Of a DNA stretch of 64,000 nucleotides, positions 11,957-23,420 are shown piece after piece. A program made the translations under genes and the position numbers. This DNA is from Tolypocladium sp. Sup5 PDA-1. Lineage: Eukaryota; Ascomycota; Sordariomycetes; Hypocreales; Ophiocordycipitaceae. Below the pieces are notes generated by a model. That model did not search any database and was not told the DNA's origin. It worked only from the letters and a program-made list of their open reading frames with translations. Position 1 is the first letter of the stretch. Every line of letters begins with the position of its first letter. The stretch lies in the NCBI GenBank assembly GCA_000750105.3, contig JPHH03000037.1:62001-126000 (forward strand). The letters run 5' to 3'.

Positions 11957-12601
11957 GATGAGCCGCATTTCCCGCCGCTCCCGCCGCATTTCCAGCGCAG
12001 ACGGCGCTACTATTGAAGCAATGATGTGGGAGGCCCACGGTGGCGTGGCGAGAGGATCTGGAGGCATAATGAAGATCTGTACTTGTACTTGCTACGGCGA
12101 GAGGACGGAACGGACGAAAGGGTGGGGGAGACGGAGAGCTGGCGATACACTGGTGCTTTTGCAGCATGACGCATTATACGAGATGTTTCCTTTCTAGTGC
12201 ATATGCTGTACAATGTCCAATGCGTGTGAATGGTGACTGTGGAGGTGAAGCACAGAAAGGCCGGGAAGGCCTGTGTGATTTATGGGCATGCAGCACTAGA
12301 CCCTGATAATGTAGGTTATAGCATGGGGTAGTCGATTTCCTGTGGCTAATCTGCGGTATGGATGCTTTGTAGTGAGGCCGCGATGGCTTGGCCCCTCGGT
12401 AGTTTGCAGCGCGTGGTGTTGCGATCGGCGAATCGGCATTTCTACCACCGATAGCCACCCAAAAAAATCTGGACGACTGCAGCAACCCACCTCGCGCAAC
12501 AAACATCCTCAACGACCACTATTTCACCTAAAATCCCACGACACGACGCCGAAATAAGCCTCGACAGGCTATCTGGCGGCCGTTTACCATCGACAGCTCC
12601 A
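11957..12601. other. Intergenic region between MLP1 and MAK5
   Basis: These 645 bp contain the MLP1 3' flank and the MAK5 promoter. An A-rich tract lies near 12462, about 140 bp before the MAK5 ATG. No gene is seen. Confidence 0.5.
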
Positions 12602-15009
12602 ATGCTTCCCCCGTCGAAGAAGCGCAAGCTTCCCGCTGCCTCGGGACCCGCGCCGAAACGCAACAAGAACCAGGCGGCCAACAAGGTCGCGAAGCCCAAG
12701 CCCAAGCCCAAGCCGACGAAGACGAGCGCCCCGCGCACCGTCGACGCCGCGTCGCTCTCCTGGCAGTCGGTCGGGGAGGAGGACTTTGGCGGGCTGCAGG
12801 TGATTGCCGGCGTGGAGGTGGTCAAGGATGGCGGCAAGGTGCAGTTTGTGGTGAAGAAGCAGCAGCCGACGCAGACGGAGGAAGAAGGCGAGCAGGATGG
12901 CGAGGAAGAGTCTTTTGAGGGCTTTGGCGACGACGCTGTGGAGGTCCAACATGTCGATTCCCACCAAGATCACGGTGGTGAGGATGGCGTGGAGGGTGCG
13001 CGGAGTGGTGAGAAGGCTGCGGGCAAAAACAAGAACAAGACCAAGGCGAAGGCGAAAGCCCAGCAGGCCACGACGACAGCGGCCGACAAGGCGCCACAGA
13101 AGCCCGCTGCACGCGAAACCGACAACGCAAAAGGCAACGCGAACGCGTTCAGCGCGCTGGAGGGCATCGCGGACGGGGAGGACGGCGACGGCGACGAGGG
13201 CGTCGACGTGGCGGACTGGGTGGCGCTGAACCTGTCGCCGCGCATCCTCTCGGCCATTGCGAAGCTCGGGTTCGCGACGCCGACGGCCATCCAGAAGAAG
13301 TCGATCCCGGAGATTGTCGCCGGCGGGGACGTGATTGGCAAGGCGCAGACGGGGTCGGGCAAGACGCTGGCGTTTGGCATACCGATTGTCGAGAAGTGGC
13401 TGGACATGTACGAGAGCGAGGGCGGCGAGCAGCAGGGGGGGGCTGAGAAGCAGGGCCCCATGGCGGTGGTGCTGAGCCCGACGAGAGAGCTGGCCAAGCA
13501 GCTGGGCGACCACCTCAAGGCCCTGTGCGACGGGCTCCCCACGGCGCCGTACGTCTGCGTCGTGACGGGCGGGCTGAGCATCCACAAGCAGCAGCGGCAG
13601 CTGGAAAAGGCGGACATTGTCATCGGCACGCCCGGCCGGCTGTGGGAGGTGCTCGACGGCGACATGAGGCTGCAGGACGCCTTTACGCACATCAAGTTCC
13701 TGGTCGTCGACGAGGCGGACCGGCTGTTCAAGGTCGGGCAGTTCAAGGAGGCGGAGAGCATCATCGGCGCGCTGGACCGGCGGGACCCCGAGGCGGGGCG
13801 CGGCGAGGGCTCCGACGACGGCGACGAGCTGCCGCCGCGGCAGACGCTCGTCTTCTCGGCGACGTTTGACAAGGACCTGCAGACGAAGCTGGCGGGCAGG
13901 AGCAGGAGCGGCAAGGGCTCTGGCGCGGCGGAGGGCGACGATGACAAGATGGCGTATCTGATGAAGTGCCTGCAGTTCCGCTCGGAGCCGAGGTTCATCG
14001 ACGTCAACCCGGTGAGCCGCATGGCCTCGGGCCTGAAGGAGGGCCTGATCGAGTGCGGCGCGATGGAAAAGGTGAGCGATTCTACTCTACTCTGCGCCCG
14101 GCACAGCGTTGCTGACACGTCCAGGACCTCTACCTCTACACCGTCCTCCTCCTCAACCCCAACCGCCGCACCCTCGTCTTCACAAACTCCATCTCGGCCG
14201 TGCGCCGCCTCACGCCCCTGCTGGCGAACCTCCAGGTCGCCGTCCTGCCGCTGCACTCGCAGATGGCGCAAAAGGCCCGCCACCGCTCCCTCGAGCGCTT
14301 CACCGCGTCGCGCTCCTCGGTCCTCGTCGCCACCGACGTGGCCGCCCGCGGCCTCGACATCCACGCCGTCGACCAGGTGGTGCACTACCACGTGCCCCGG
14401 TCCGCGGACACGTACATCCACCGCTCCGGCAGGACGGCGCGCGGGGACCGCGGCGGCGTGAGCATCATACTCTGCTCGCCGGACGAGGTCATCTCCACGC
14501 GGCGACTCGCCGCCAAGGTCCACGAGAAGCGCGCCGCCAGGTCCGGGAGCAAGCGGCAGCAGGACATCCAGGTGCTGCCCCTGGACCGCAAGATCGCCTC
14601 GCGCCTCAAGCCCCGCGTCGAGCTGTCCAAGCGCATCGCCGACGCCATACTCGCCAAGGAAAAGGGCCACAGCGACGACCAGTGGCTGCGCGGCGCGGCC
14701 GAGGAGCTGGGCGTCGAGTACGACGAGGACGAGTTCGAGGAGGTGTCCGCCGGCGGGTGGGGCGCGGGGGGTCGGGGCGGCGGGCGCAGGCGCAAGGAAA
14801 AGGCCGCGAGGGCGCTGACAAAGGCCGAGATGGGCGCGCTCAAGGCGCAGCTGCGGGAGGAGCTGGGGCGGAGGGTGAACCTGGGCGTGAGCGAAAAGTA
14901 CATCACGGGCGGGAGGGTGGATGTCGGGGCGCTGCTGCGGGAGCGGGAGAATGCCTCGGGGGGGATGGGCATCTTCCTGGGGGGAGACGGCCTGGGGTTT
15001 GGGCTGTAG
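12602..15009 (+). CDS. MAK5: DEAD-box RNA helicase, Mak5 type, 784 aa
   Basis: Exons 12602-14071 and 14125-15009 are separated by a 53-nt phase-0 intron (GTGAGC...CCAG). The N-terminal ~200 residues are basic then acidic, with a Lys-Pro repeat. A Q motif follows a WVALNLS word near residue 204, which is typical of Mak5. Helicase motifs in order are AQTGSGKT (about 249-256), PTRELA, TPGRL, VVDEAD (about 367-372), FSATF (about 418), LVFTNS, TDVAARGLD and HRSGRTARG. A Gly-rich and charged C-terminal extension follows. Yeast Mak5 is of similar length. Known role: ATP-dependent remodelling of pre-60S ribosomes in the nucleolus. The gene converges on the P450 with only 71 bp between the stops. Confidence 0.92.
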
Positions 15010-15080
15010 ACGTGGACGCGGTGTCACGGGCATAGGGCAAGAAGCGTTACGGGTGAATAGATGGGGGTATATTTATTCGT

Positions 15081-16876
15081 TCAAGCTGCCCCTGATGAGG
15101 GAACCCGTTCCCTCGACGAAGAAGCCGCCCGCCTCCGTCGAATCTCGACGCGCTCCTGGAGGGGCGGGATGGCCGTCGAGCCGATCCACCGCGGCTGCGG
15201 GCGCGCGTCGAGCATCTTGACGTCGTAGTTGAGCAGCAGGTGCGCCATGATGAGTTTGAGCTCGTGCGCGACGAAGAAGCGCCCGGGGCTGTTTGCCGTG
15301 TCAGCGAGGTCCGTCTGAGCCACCGCACCAGTTCTGCGTGCGGGGTGTAGGGGTGTCTCACCATGCGTGCCGGCCGTGTCCAAAGGCAAAGTGCTGATCG
15401 CTCGTCGTCACCATGCCCAGGCCCTTTCCCATCCGTCCCTCGTCGCTGGCGCCGCCGCGCTCTTCCTTGGGTTTCCGCTCCCACGCCTCCCGGATGCGGG
15501 CGTAGCGCAGGGGGTCGTACGCCTGGGCGTTGTCGAAGAGCTCCTCATCGTGGTGCGTGCCCTGGAGGTTGACCGTCACGTTGACGCCTTTCGGTATCGT
15601 CCAGTCAAAGTCTGGATGGCGGATGCCGTGCGGCGCGACGACGATGCGCTCGACGAGGGTGGTGTGGAAGTTGCTCACGCGCTGGGACTCGCGGATGGAG
15701 GAGTCGACGCGGACGAGGGACAGCAGGGCAGCCTTGGACCACACGCCGGAAGCGGGCTTGTGCGCGCGGATCTCGTCGCGCAGGACGTCGAGGGTGGCGT
15801 CTTCGGGGGGCGTCGAAAGCAGGTCCAGCATCCACGAGTGGCCGGTGATGGAGGTGGTGTGTATCGAGGCGAACTCGAGCGGCAGCAGGCGCATCGAGAG
15901 GGTGACGGGGTTCAGCTCCTCCGGGCTGTTCTCTGCCGTGGCGAGGCGAATCATCCACGTGACGCAGTCCTCTGGGGGCGCCCAGTCCTCGTACTGCGGA
16001 TCGCCCTCGGCCTTGCGCGTCATGTCCTCGAGCCGCTTCCTGATGATGGGCCGGACCCGTCTGTACGCCGACCACCAGTGCAGCCAGTTGGGGATGGCCA
16101 TGAGGCGGCCAACTATGGGATGGAGGGCCTCGGGAAACATGCGCAGCAGGATGCAGTTGCGGACGACGTCGTCGGTGAAGCCGACCATGGCCTTGAGGAA
16201 CGTCTCGTCACGGCAGACGTCCCTCCCGGAGAGCATCCTGTTGGTGACCTGGGGCACGATGCCGAGCCACATATCCCACAGGTTGACGCTCGTCCACTCC
16301 TCCGTCACGCGCCCCAGCGTCAGGTCCACCGCGTGCCGGACCTCGTCGTCCATGTCCGGGATGAAGCCCGGCAGGTTTCGGGCGAGGAACTTGTGGAGGG
16401 CGCGGGTTCCGAGGCTGTCGACGGCGAACCTGCGGTCGAGGAAGTTGTATTCGCCGAAAAGCAGTCTGTTGTGCGCCTTGAGTGCAGACAGGTCGGTTTC
16501 GGGCTGGTCGACGAGCCAGGCAACCAGGGACTGGGGCAGCACGACATCCGATCCATGCATGGATGACGGGACAGCAAAGGGGAGGCCCCTTTTGCCATAC
16601 TGGAGGAGTCAGCATGACATGATTGCCAAACGTGCGTTTGCTGGACGGTGTTACCTTGGCATAGCCCTCGTTGACCCATGAACGGTGGCTGGCGAAGTAG
16701 GAGATGCCGTTTCGCAGACTGGCCCAGAGTCCACGACCGTGGCCGAACTGGTGAATCTGCTCTGGATACCGCGGCACCGACGCGAAATCAAAAAGGAAGC
16801 CCGCGACAATGAGCAGCGCGCCGTACCCGAGCACACGCCCCCAAGTGAGGGTGTCGAGCAGATCGGAGAGCGCCAT
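15081..16876 (-). CDS. Cytochrome P450 monooxygenase, 555 aa
   Basis: Exons in gene order are 16876-16655, 16599-15362 and 15288-15081. The second intron splits the haem-ligand cysteine codon. An N-terminal membrane anchor covers about residues 10-32 (VLGYGALLIVAGFLFDF). The I-helix reads FASIHTTS, the K-helix ExxR is ESQR (near residue 372), and the haem loop is FGHGRHACPGRFF with Cys487. The architecture is that of an ER-bound class II P450. The Ala-x-Ile-His-Thr-Thr I-helix resembles fungal secondary-metabolism P450s annotated as ent-kaurene-oxidase-like, and I would not assign a substrate. It lies about 4.4 kb from the isocyanide synthase, separated by a DNA-repair gene, and could be a tailoring enzyme or unrelated. 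Confidence 0.9.
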
Positions 16877-18309
16877 TTCGTGGTGAGCGATCAATGGCAG
16901 GCCGATGTTGTGCTGCTCTGCCTCTGCTGTCGGCTGCCTCGAGGGGTTTCTGGGAGATGTTAGCAGCGCGCCGCGACGCCATAGCACAATCTCAACGCCG
17001 GCATGCTCACAGGGGGGGTTGCACTGCGCTTTGGGTGCTGAGACCCGAGAGCGGCCGCAGCTGTAATAAATGAGTACGACGCGGCCTTTCACGCGCACAT
17101 CACGCTCTCCAATCTCAAGCCGCAGCGGTCCTGGCCTGCCCACATCCCGCGTTGCCGCTGGGGTGTAGTCCGTTCTCCGTCTTATCTCAAGAAATAGGCG
17201 CAGAGCTACTGGCCATGGCGCTGCGGGGAACCCATTCTTAAACACGCACCAAACCAGTAAGGGGAGGTGGTCGGCGACTCCCGCCTTGCCCATGCGTTGT
17301 TCTTTTTTTGCTTCTCTTGAAAATTGCTTCCCCTGACTCTAGCTGCGAGTCTGCGAGGCTCTCGACGAGACTCGTGAGCCCGCCGGCGGCAGGCTCTCGA
17401 TGAAGCTCGTGCAACTGCGAGCAGCTGTGAAGCGGCTGTATGACCATGACGCCGCCGCCGCCCTCACGAAGAGCCAACGGCTTGCGTGCTGTACTGAAAA
17501 GCCTGCTCGATGCAATTCCGATCTGTGTGAGACGCTGCTAACCGCAAACTGCACAATATGGGGCTCCCCGCAGCGCCATGGCCAGTATCCGTACCCTGCT
17601 CTGCGCATATTTCTTGACGGACACGGCAAGGCCTCACCAAAAAGTTGGGTGGCTTGCGGGGGGCGTTCATTTTGCTTTTTTTTACGCCAACCTTGCAGGG
17701 CGGCCAACGGGAAGGCAAAGCAAACTCCCCGAGACGAGACAAAACGGTGATTGCGTCCCTAGTTGAGTTGACCGACGTTCCGTTGTAGCACGGCACCCTG
17801 GCCTGCCGGCATCGTTGATCCGAGTACCCGGAGGCAAGCCACGTGGGTGTAAATGGATGACCCAAAACAATTTGCAAATACAGTTCCCCCGACTGGCCAT
17901 CTTGTTGATGCAACAACCGCACATTGCAGCCCATGCCTTCTCTGTCTGTGCCGGCATGCGTTTGCTTCGGCATCCAGTCGTTATCCCATTCCCGTCGCGG
18001 TGGAATTGGAGCTCCATCTAGGCCATGCTGCCAAACCAGGGAACGCAACGACCAGAATCCCGAGCGCCGTCCATGAGGCCACAGCCGAAGGAGCGTGACG
18101 CCCACGGCATTGGCCGGGTCCCCTGATCGACTGGAAATGCCGACCCTGCAACCTTGACCACGAGTCCATCGGCCTGGATCCCGCGACTGCCGACCCATCG
18201 AAGGGGAGCGGAGCCGATCCAAGGCTGCATAAGTACTTACATGGGTCATGTCCAATAAGACGCCGCGCTATCGTTCTGCAAGTGGCGGGCCGTGGGATTG
18301 GTGACTCCA
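16877..18309. other. Intergenic region upstream of the P450
   Basis: This 1.4 kb lies between two minus-strand genes. The part nearest 16877 should contain the P450 promoter. A 263-codon frame at 17464-18255 (-) has no domain, biased Arg/Ser/Gly composition and no splice context, so I do not call it. Nothing else is recognisable. Confidence 0.45.
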
Positions 18310-20680
18310 TCAGAGCTCATCATCCGCAAAAGTGTGGTTTCCGTCGGTGGACAACAAGGTGATGGGCCTCCAGCCGTCGTCAGCGGCATTGTCGAGCATA
18401 CGGCAGTACGCTTCACGGCGGGACAGTGAATGCCGCATGGATATCGCGGAAGCAAGAGAGGCTTCTGTCCGTTGAGAGTCGTCCGCGCACGCTTCCTCCT
18501 GGTCATCGCCGGTTTCTCCTAGCTCACTATGCCTGCGCTTCCGTGTAAGCACAACGGAGTCCTGTGCCGCTATTACAGTCTCCTCGACGCAAGGTTCGCT
18601 TGTGTCTCCACAGGGAGATTCGCCGCTTGCTTGTTGCCAACCGAGCGGCACCGAGTCCGGCAGCAGGCTGACCATTCGGTGTTGCATGGAGGTATTATGC
18701 GGCAGTAGCGGAGCCAAAGGGCTTGAAACTTCCACAGAAGTAGTACCGCGTACGGGAGAATATCCCCGTATAGACGCAGCGTCCATTGGCTGAGATTCGG
18801 CGGCTTGCGGTTCCAGCGGTGCAGGTTCAACCGCAAAAGCAGCCATTTTCAAATCATGTTCAAAGACTTGGCCGGAACAGCAGTCGCCGAATAGCGACTT
18901 GATGGAGATATCTGCAGGCAAGGCACTTAGCGGGTTTCGGTGTGACCGGGGGGGCTGGCAGCAGTGACAAACCTTCTGCCACCCACTGTTCTGGGTCGAC
19001 TGTACATGGCCAAATGTCCTTGGGTTGGAACGTCTCTACCAGGTGGCAAAGCTCTGGGTACGAAGAGTGTCTCGAATACGGAAACTGAATGACTCTTGGT
19101 AGGCCACCTGTCGAGTTGTTCGAGTTCGCATGTTGTACAGGACCGGGTGACTGACGGAGGGCTCGAAGGGCGGTTTGAAGACCCGTCGACTGGCCCTCTC
19201 CGAAAGTTGAGGCATCAAGGTTGAGCGACAAGCTTCTGCCGCTCGCAACCATGTTGCCTAGTGTGCTCCTGATTGCGCTTTGTTCTGCTTCAGATATGGT
19301 GTCCGAGGAAGAGATCCTGCACAATGGTTAGCGAATGGTCACGACCGAGGCAGAGGCCCACGCACAGTTCAAGCAGTGCCAGGAGATCCTCTTGGAGAGG
19401 AAAAGCCAGCTCAGCCTCACGCTCGAGGTCCTCGCCACCGCCCCCGACGCCAGCTTCCTCGAGTTTTCCGCCACCGGGCAAGCGTGCAACTATCGGCTGG
19501 ATGCTGACAACGTCTGGTCCCTTGGCTTCATCACACATGTTGCCCTTCTCGCAACTGTGGAGCCGTACGTTTTGGTCCAAAGTCAGGCAGCCCGGGTGAG
19601 GTGTGTTTCCGCACATGTGCCCCGTCAATGCTGCTGCCCCGGCGGCGATGTGGAACTCGACCGTGGATTGCTTCTCCGATGACCGGCTCCTGAGCGCATT
19701 GTAGATTCGCATCTTGTACTCATCCACGTGAATCTGCCAACAGTTAGAGGGGTCGGGAGCTGGACAGTGTTGTCACGTACAGGAGACTTTAACGCCTTGG
19801 AAAGCGCAATCCAAACCTCCTCATATCCGTACGTCCAAGCCTGGATATGGAATACCGTGTCGGATGGATACGTTGAGACTTGGCGAAGCAATTCTGCAAT
19901 GCCGTCTGCTTTTGTTTGGAATGGAACATTGCTGATGAATGAAGTGTCGAGGTAGATCTTATCCAGCGTTTTCAGGCCGCAGGTGTATTCGATGAGGATG
20001 GGGTTTCGCGCCAGCGTGGTGACGAACCAGGGCTCGCTTCGAATATCTCCGGTGTACAGAACCGCCTTTCCGTCTCCCTCAATCACTGAACCTGTTAGAG
20101 CTTGGCGCGGGAGGCAGTCTCGATGTACTCACGGAACATTACGGCACCAGGGCAGTGATTGGCGTCGAAGAGGGTAACCTGAACGTGGTGCCCGGGCTGC
20201 AGCTCAATTACCGCGGGTGTCTCCAGGGGCAATGGCTTCTGAAAACGCCGTGTTAGAAGGGAATTCCAACCTCTGCTGGCCCGAGGATAACGCACCAGAA
20301 CCTTGCCGAGATGTTTGTACGTTTGCTGCCTGGCCTCCAGTATGCCCCGGGCATGGTTGATGCGACAGGGGTACCTCTCCAGACGAAGCAAAATCTCCCT
20401 GGTGGCGGCAGAGCAGTAGACGCTTTGCCAGTTAGCAGGCTGCCTCATGGGTAAGGGGCACTGTTGCGTACAATGGGGATCGGAGACTTTCCAGCCCGGC
20501 GAGATGGTCGCTGTGGACGTGGCTTAAGAAGCACGCCAGTGGAGGGGGTGCGTTGGCATGTTGGCGGAAGAAGTCGACTGGGAGTAAGTCAGCGACGATG
20601 ATCCAATGATTGATTTCGGAGGGCGAGGACCGACTTCTGATGTCCGGAAACTCGGCCACGAGGCCGTTGAATGTCGACAT
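18310..20680 (-). CDS. Artemis/SNM1-type metallo-beta-lactamase DNA-repair nuclease, 667 aa
   Basis: Eight exons: 20680-20635, 20577-20472, 20422-20296, 20238-20133, 20085-19781, 19733-19366, 19316-18973 and 18911-18310. All introns are GT-AG, and the spliced frame runs unbroken for 667 codons. The metal site is present: HVHSDH at residues 35-40, DANHCPG at 118-124 (His121) and TGDIR with Asp142. A beta-CASP region follows, with DTSF and later the motif-C-like PYSRHSSYPEL. The last ~200 residues are serine-rich, probably disordered, with KRRH as a possible nuclear signal. Known family role: 5' exonuclease or hairpin-opening endonuclease in end joining and interstrand-crosslink repair. It is closer in layout to Artemis than to yeast Pso2. 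The start at MSTFNG was chosen over an upstream in-frame ATG at 20752 because it begins the conserved block. Confidence 0.88.
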
Positions 20681-21281
20681 GCTGTGTGACACCAACTTGC
20701 CAGTCAATCTCTTGCGAGTAACAGAGGGGCGGGCCGGCGGCCGTTCGACCATGCCGTGCCTTTCATGGCATCACAAATCTCTGTAAAGCGTAGTCACTGA
20801 TTGTCGTGTTCGACGTGAAGCAGGGAACGAGGTTGAAAGAAGCAGGCGAGCGACGTTGGTAAAATGCTGGTCCATGTTGGGAATTTCGCACTGTATTTGG
20901 AGGCTTGCTTAGGCGGCGGTGTGGAACGCTGGAGCCAGCTGGGGCTCCAGGCAGCAGTGACGGTGCGAATAAGCAGTGGTACTGTAGGATATCAAACTGT
21001 CTGCCCCGGCCCTCGCCATTGGGGATCGCTTCAACTGGACATCACCGCTCTTGTTCAACCACCGTTCCGCACCTTCAGTCGGGACGACCACGAATGTGGA
21101 AAACAGAAATCACAATCTATTTTTGCCGCTGCAAGTCCGATTCCCATGCTCAGGGCTTCGCTCAATGCTATGGGAAAAGAAAAATCTAAGGGAGCACCGG
21201 AACTCGATACCGACCGAGTCTGCTCTGCCATGCTCATGGTCTCCCACCCAGAGGCCCTGAGCCCCCTCCCGCACCTCACCT
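20681..21281. other. Intergenic region between nuclease and isocyanide synthase
   Basis: These 601 bp hold the promoter of the Artemis-type gene and the 3' flank of the isocyanide synthase, both on the minus strand. No gene or obvious element is seen. Confidence 0.45.
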
Positions 21282-23420
21282 CTAGTCGAAGTGAATGCGC
21301 CACAGCTCGCGATCGCTGCCGGCGTTGAAGTCGCTCCTGGTGTGCATCATCAGGATGTTGTCGCTGACGACGAGGTCACCCTTCTCCCAGGTGTGGTAGT
21401 AGGCCACCCGTCGGTCGTGCAGAGCAGAGTCAAGCGCCTCGCAGATGGCCGCGCTCTCGGCCTCGTCGTGGCCCTCGATTTTCACAATGGTTTCGTCGAA
21501 CTGGGTCTTGCTCTGGGGCCAGGGCTCGTGATACCGCAGGCACGGCCTGCCAGTGGTAGGGTGCTTCTCGATAAGGGGGAGGCCTCTCAGGACGGTCTGA
21601 TCAAAGGACGACGTTTGCACGGACCAGGTCTTTCCGGTGAGGCTCTCGGCCGTGATCCAGGGCGGGAGGTGCTTGAAGACCATGGTCGACGAGGAGAAGA
21701 GGGTGAAGCCGGTGTGTCGCGGAGACGCCGTGGCACCAGCAAAGAACTGGAACCTGTTGACGGATCGGTCAGTCCCTTGCTCTCTCGCGCGGAACAGGGA
21801 TGCAAGCACTTACTGAGGTGGGGTCGAGACGAGGGCCTCTTCGCCCCTGTCGTTCACCTTCTTGACCGTCTTGAACAGCCCGTCGTAGTGGAACGGCATC
21901 CACTCTGCGGACAGCACGTTGTTCAGGCCCCGAGTATCGTTGCCGTAGTCCTTGACCTTGAGCAGGAGGCCGAACTTCCAAGGCAGCGGCTCGCCAAACT
22001 GCTTGGACTTTTCGACGAAGGCGTCTTCGTTTGGCTTGTTGAAGAATCCCCGCATGATGACAGGGGAGTTGATCTCCGACAGGGATCGAACCTTCTTTGC
22101 GTCGACATCATCGATGTTCATGGCCTTGGGGCCCTTGGCCGGCCTGATCATCCAGCCGCTGGGATAGATGGGCTCGCAGGTGATCCCGCCCTTGGCCTCT
22201 CCCCAGGAGAAGAGATCCGACTTTTCGCGAAAGTAGCTGGGCTTGCCGTTCTCGTGGACGAGCTCCATGGTGTCGTCGTCGTCGAAGTCGGAGCGCATGC
22301 CGGACACGACGGTGCCGTCGAGCTTGAAGCCCACGGTGCAGTGCCAGGGGGTGGTGTACATGCTCGTCGTGGGCAGGGGGCTGATGGACAGCTTGGCCGC
22401 GCCAGTCGACGGGTGAATGGACAGACGGACGTGGTCCTTGTACTTTTGGCGAACGGCGCTGGCAAAGGCCTGTACGCTGTCAGTTCTCGTTCGGCCCGGG
22501 TGGGGAGGCAGGTGACCTACATCTCCGCGCGCCATCATCTCCTTGGCAATGTACTCGATTCCCCTCTTATACCTCGTCTTGGAGCGGTCACCCTGGAGGG
22601 GGTACACGTCCGCGAGGTCGGTCTCGAGGAACCTGATGTAGCCTCGATAGGTGAGACAGACGTCCTCGCTCTGGCTGACCGCCTTCCACTCCCAGTCGGG
22701 GCGGCTGAAGGTGTTGAGGAGTGCGCGGCGGAAGTTGGAGGCGTTGGCGACATATGTCATCTCGTCAAGCTGCTCCGGCAGGGCGATCGAGACGAGGTCC
22801 CTGAGACGGGAGAAGACGATGTTGTCGAAGCCCTTTTCCACGGCCAAGGCTCGGAGGGTCTCGCCGTACGCCCAGACATCTTTGTCGGGGACGCCGAGCA
22901 GGTCTGCAGACGGTCAGCCGCCGCCCGTCGCGGCAGAGAGGGTTGGCTGGGTCAGGGACGTACCGTTGTATACAAGTCCATCCGAGATGATTGTGAGTTT
23001 GGCTCCAGGGGGATATACGTCGGCGATGGCTTTGCAGAGGCCGTTGAGATGCGCCAAGGCCAGCTCTTCAGCCCGATCAGGAAGCTTTCCGAGGACCTTG
23101 ACGGAGGTGTTTGGCGACTTGAAGGGGAACGCAGGGAGGCACATGGGCACGACCTCGCCGGCGCGGACGTGGCTGTAGATGACGGCCAGGAACCTGAGGG
23201 CGCCCTCGTCCGCCTTGGCCGGGGCGTCGGGGGATCTCTTCATGCGATACCGGTCGATGATGCGCAGGATCTTGGTCGCCGTGTCGAGGGCGGTGGTGTC
23301 GACCATGGCGGGCAGGGCCCCCGAGAGGGTATCGAGGTTGAACGCCTCGCGCGCGGACTTGTTGATCTTGACATCCAACGACGCCGCGGGCTCGGGCTCG
23401 GTTCCTACCGCGATGGGCAT
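21282..23420 (-). CDS. Isocyanide synthase fused to TauD-like dioxygenase, 655 aa
   Basis: Exons are 23420-22964, 22903-22521, 22469-21814 and 21753-21282, with three GT-AG introns of 51-60 nt. Residues about 20-330 match the pyoverdine/dityrosine biosynthesis (PvcA-like) isocyanide synthase family, with words such as KLTIISDGLVYND, GVPDKDVWAYGE and YIAKEMMARG. The C-terminal ~310 residues are an Fe(II)/2-oxoglutarate dioxygenase. HYD gives His474 and Asp476, the distal ligand is His636 (NILMMHTRSDF), and arginines at 647 and 651 suit 2-oxoglutarate. This two-domain layout is that of fungal XanB-type enzymes, which convert an amino-acid amine to an isonitrile and then decarboxylate or desaturate the chain. 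The gene is divergent from a flavin monooxygenase, suggesting co-regulation. The actual substrate cannot be read from sequence. Confidence 0.88.

Noticed and set aside
9713..12067. 784-codon open frame antisense to the MLP1 3' half
   Set aside because: Same mirror effect in GC-rich coiled-coil and low-complexity DNA; no recognisable motif.
12970..15033. 687-codon frame antisense to MAK5
   Set aside because: All helicase motifs are on the plus strand. The antisense frame is Ser/Pro/Arg-rich and featureless.
15367..16566. 399-codon frame opposite the P450
   Set aside because: Shadow of the P450 exon 2; the sense strand has the full P450 signature.
17464..18255. 263-codon frame in the gap between the nuclease and P450 genes
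   Set aside because: Arg/Ser/Gly-biased, no motif, no initiation or splice context, overlapped by other frames. Treated as chance.
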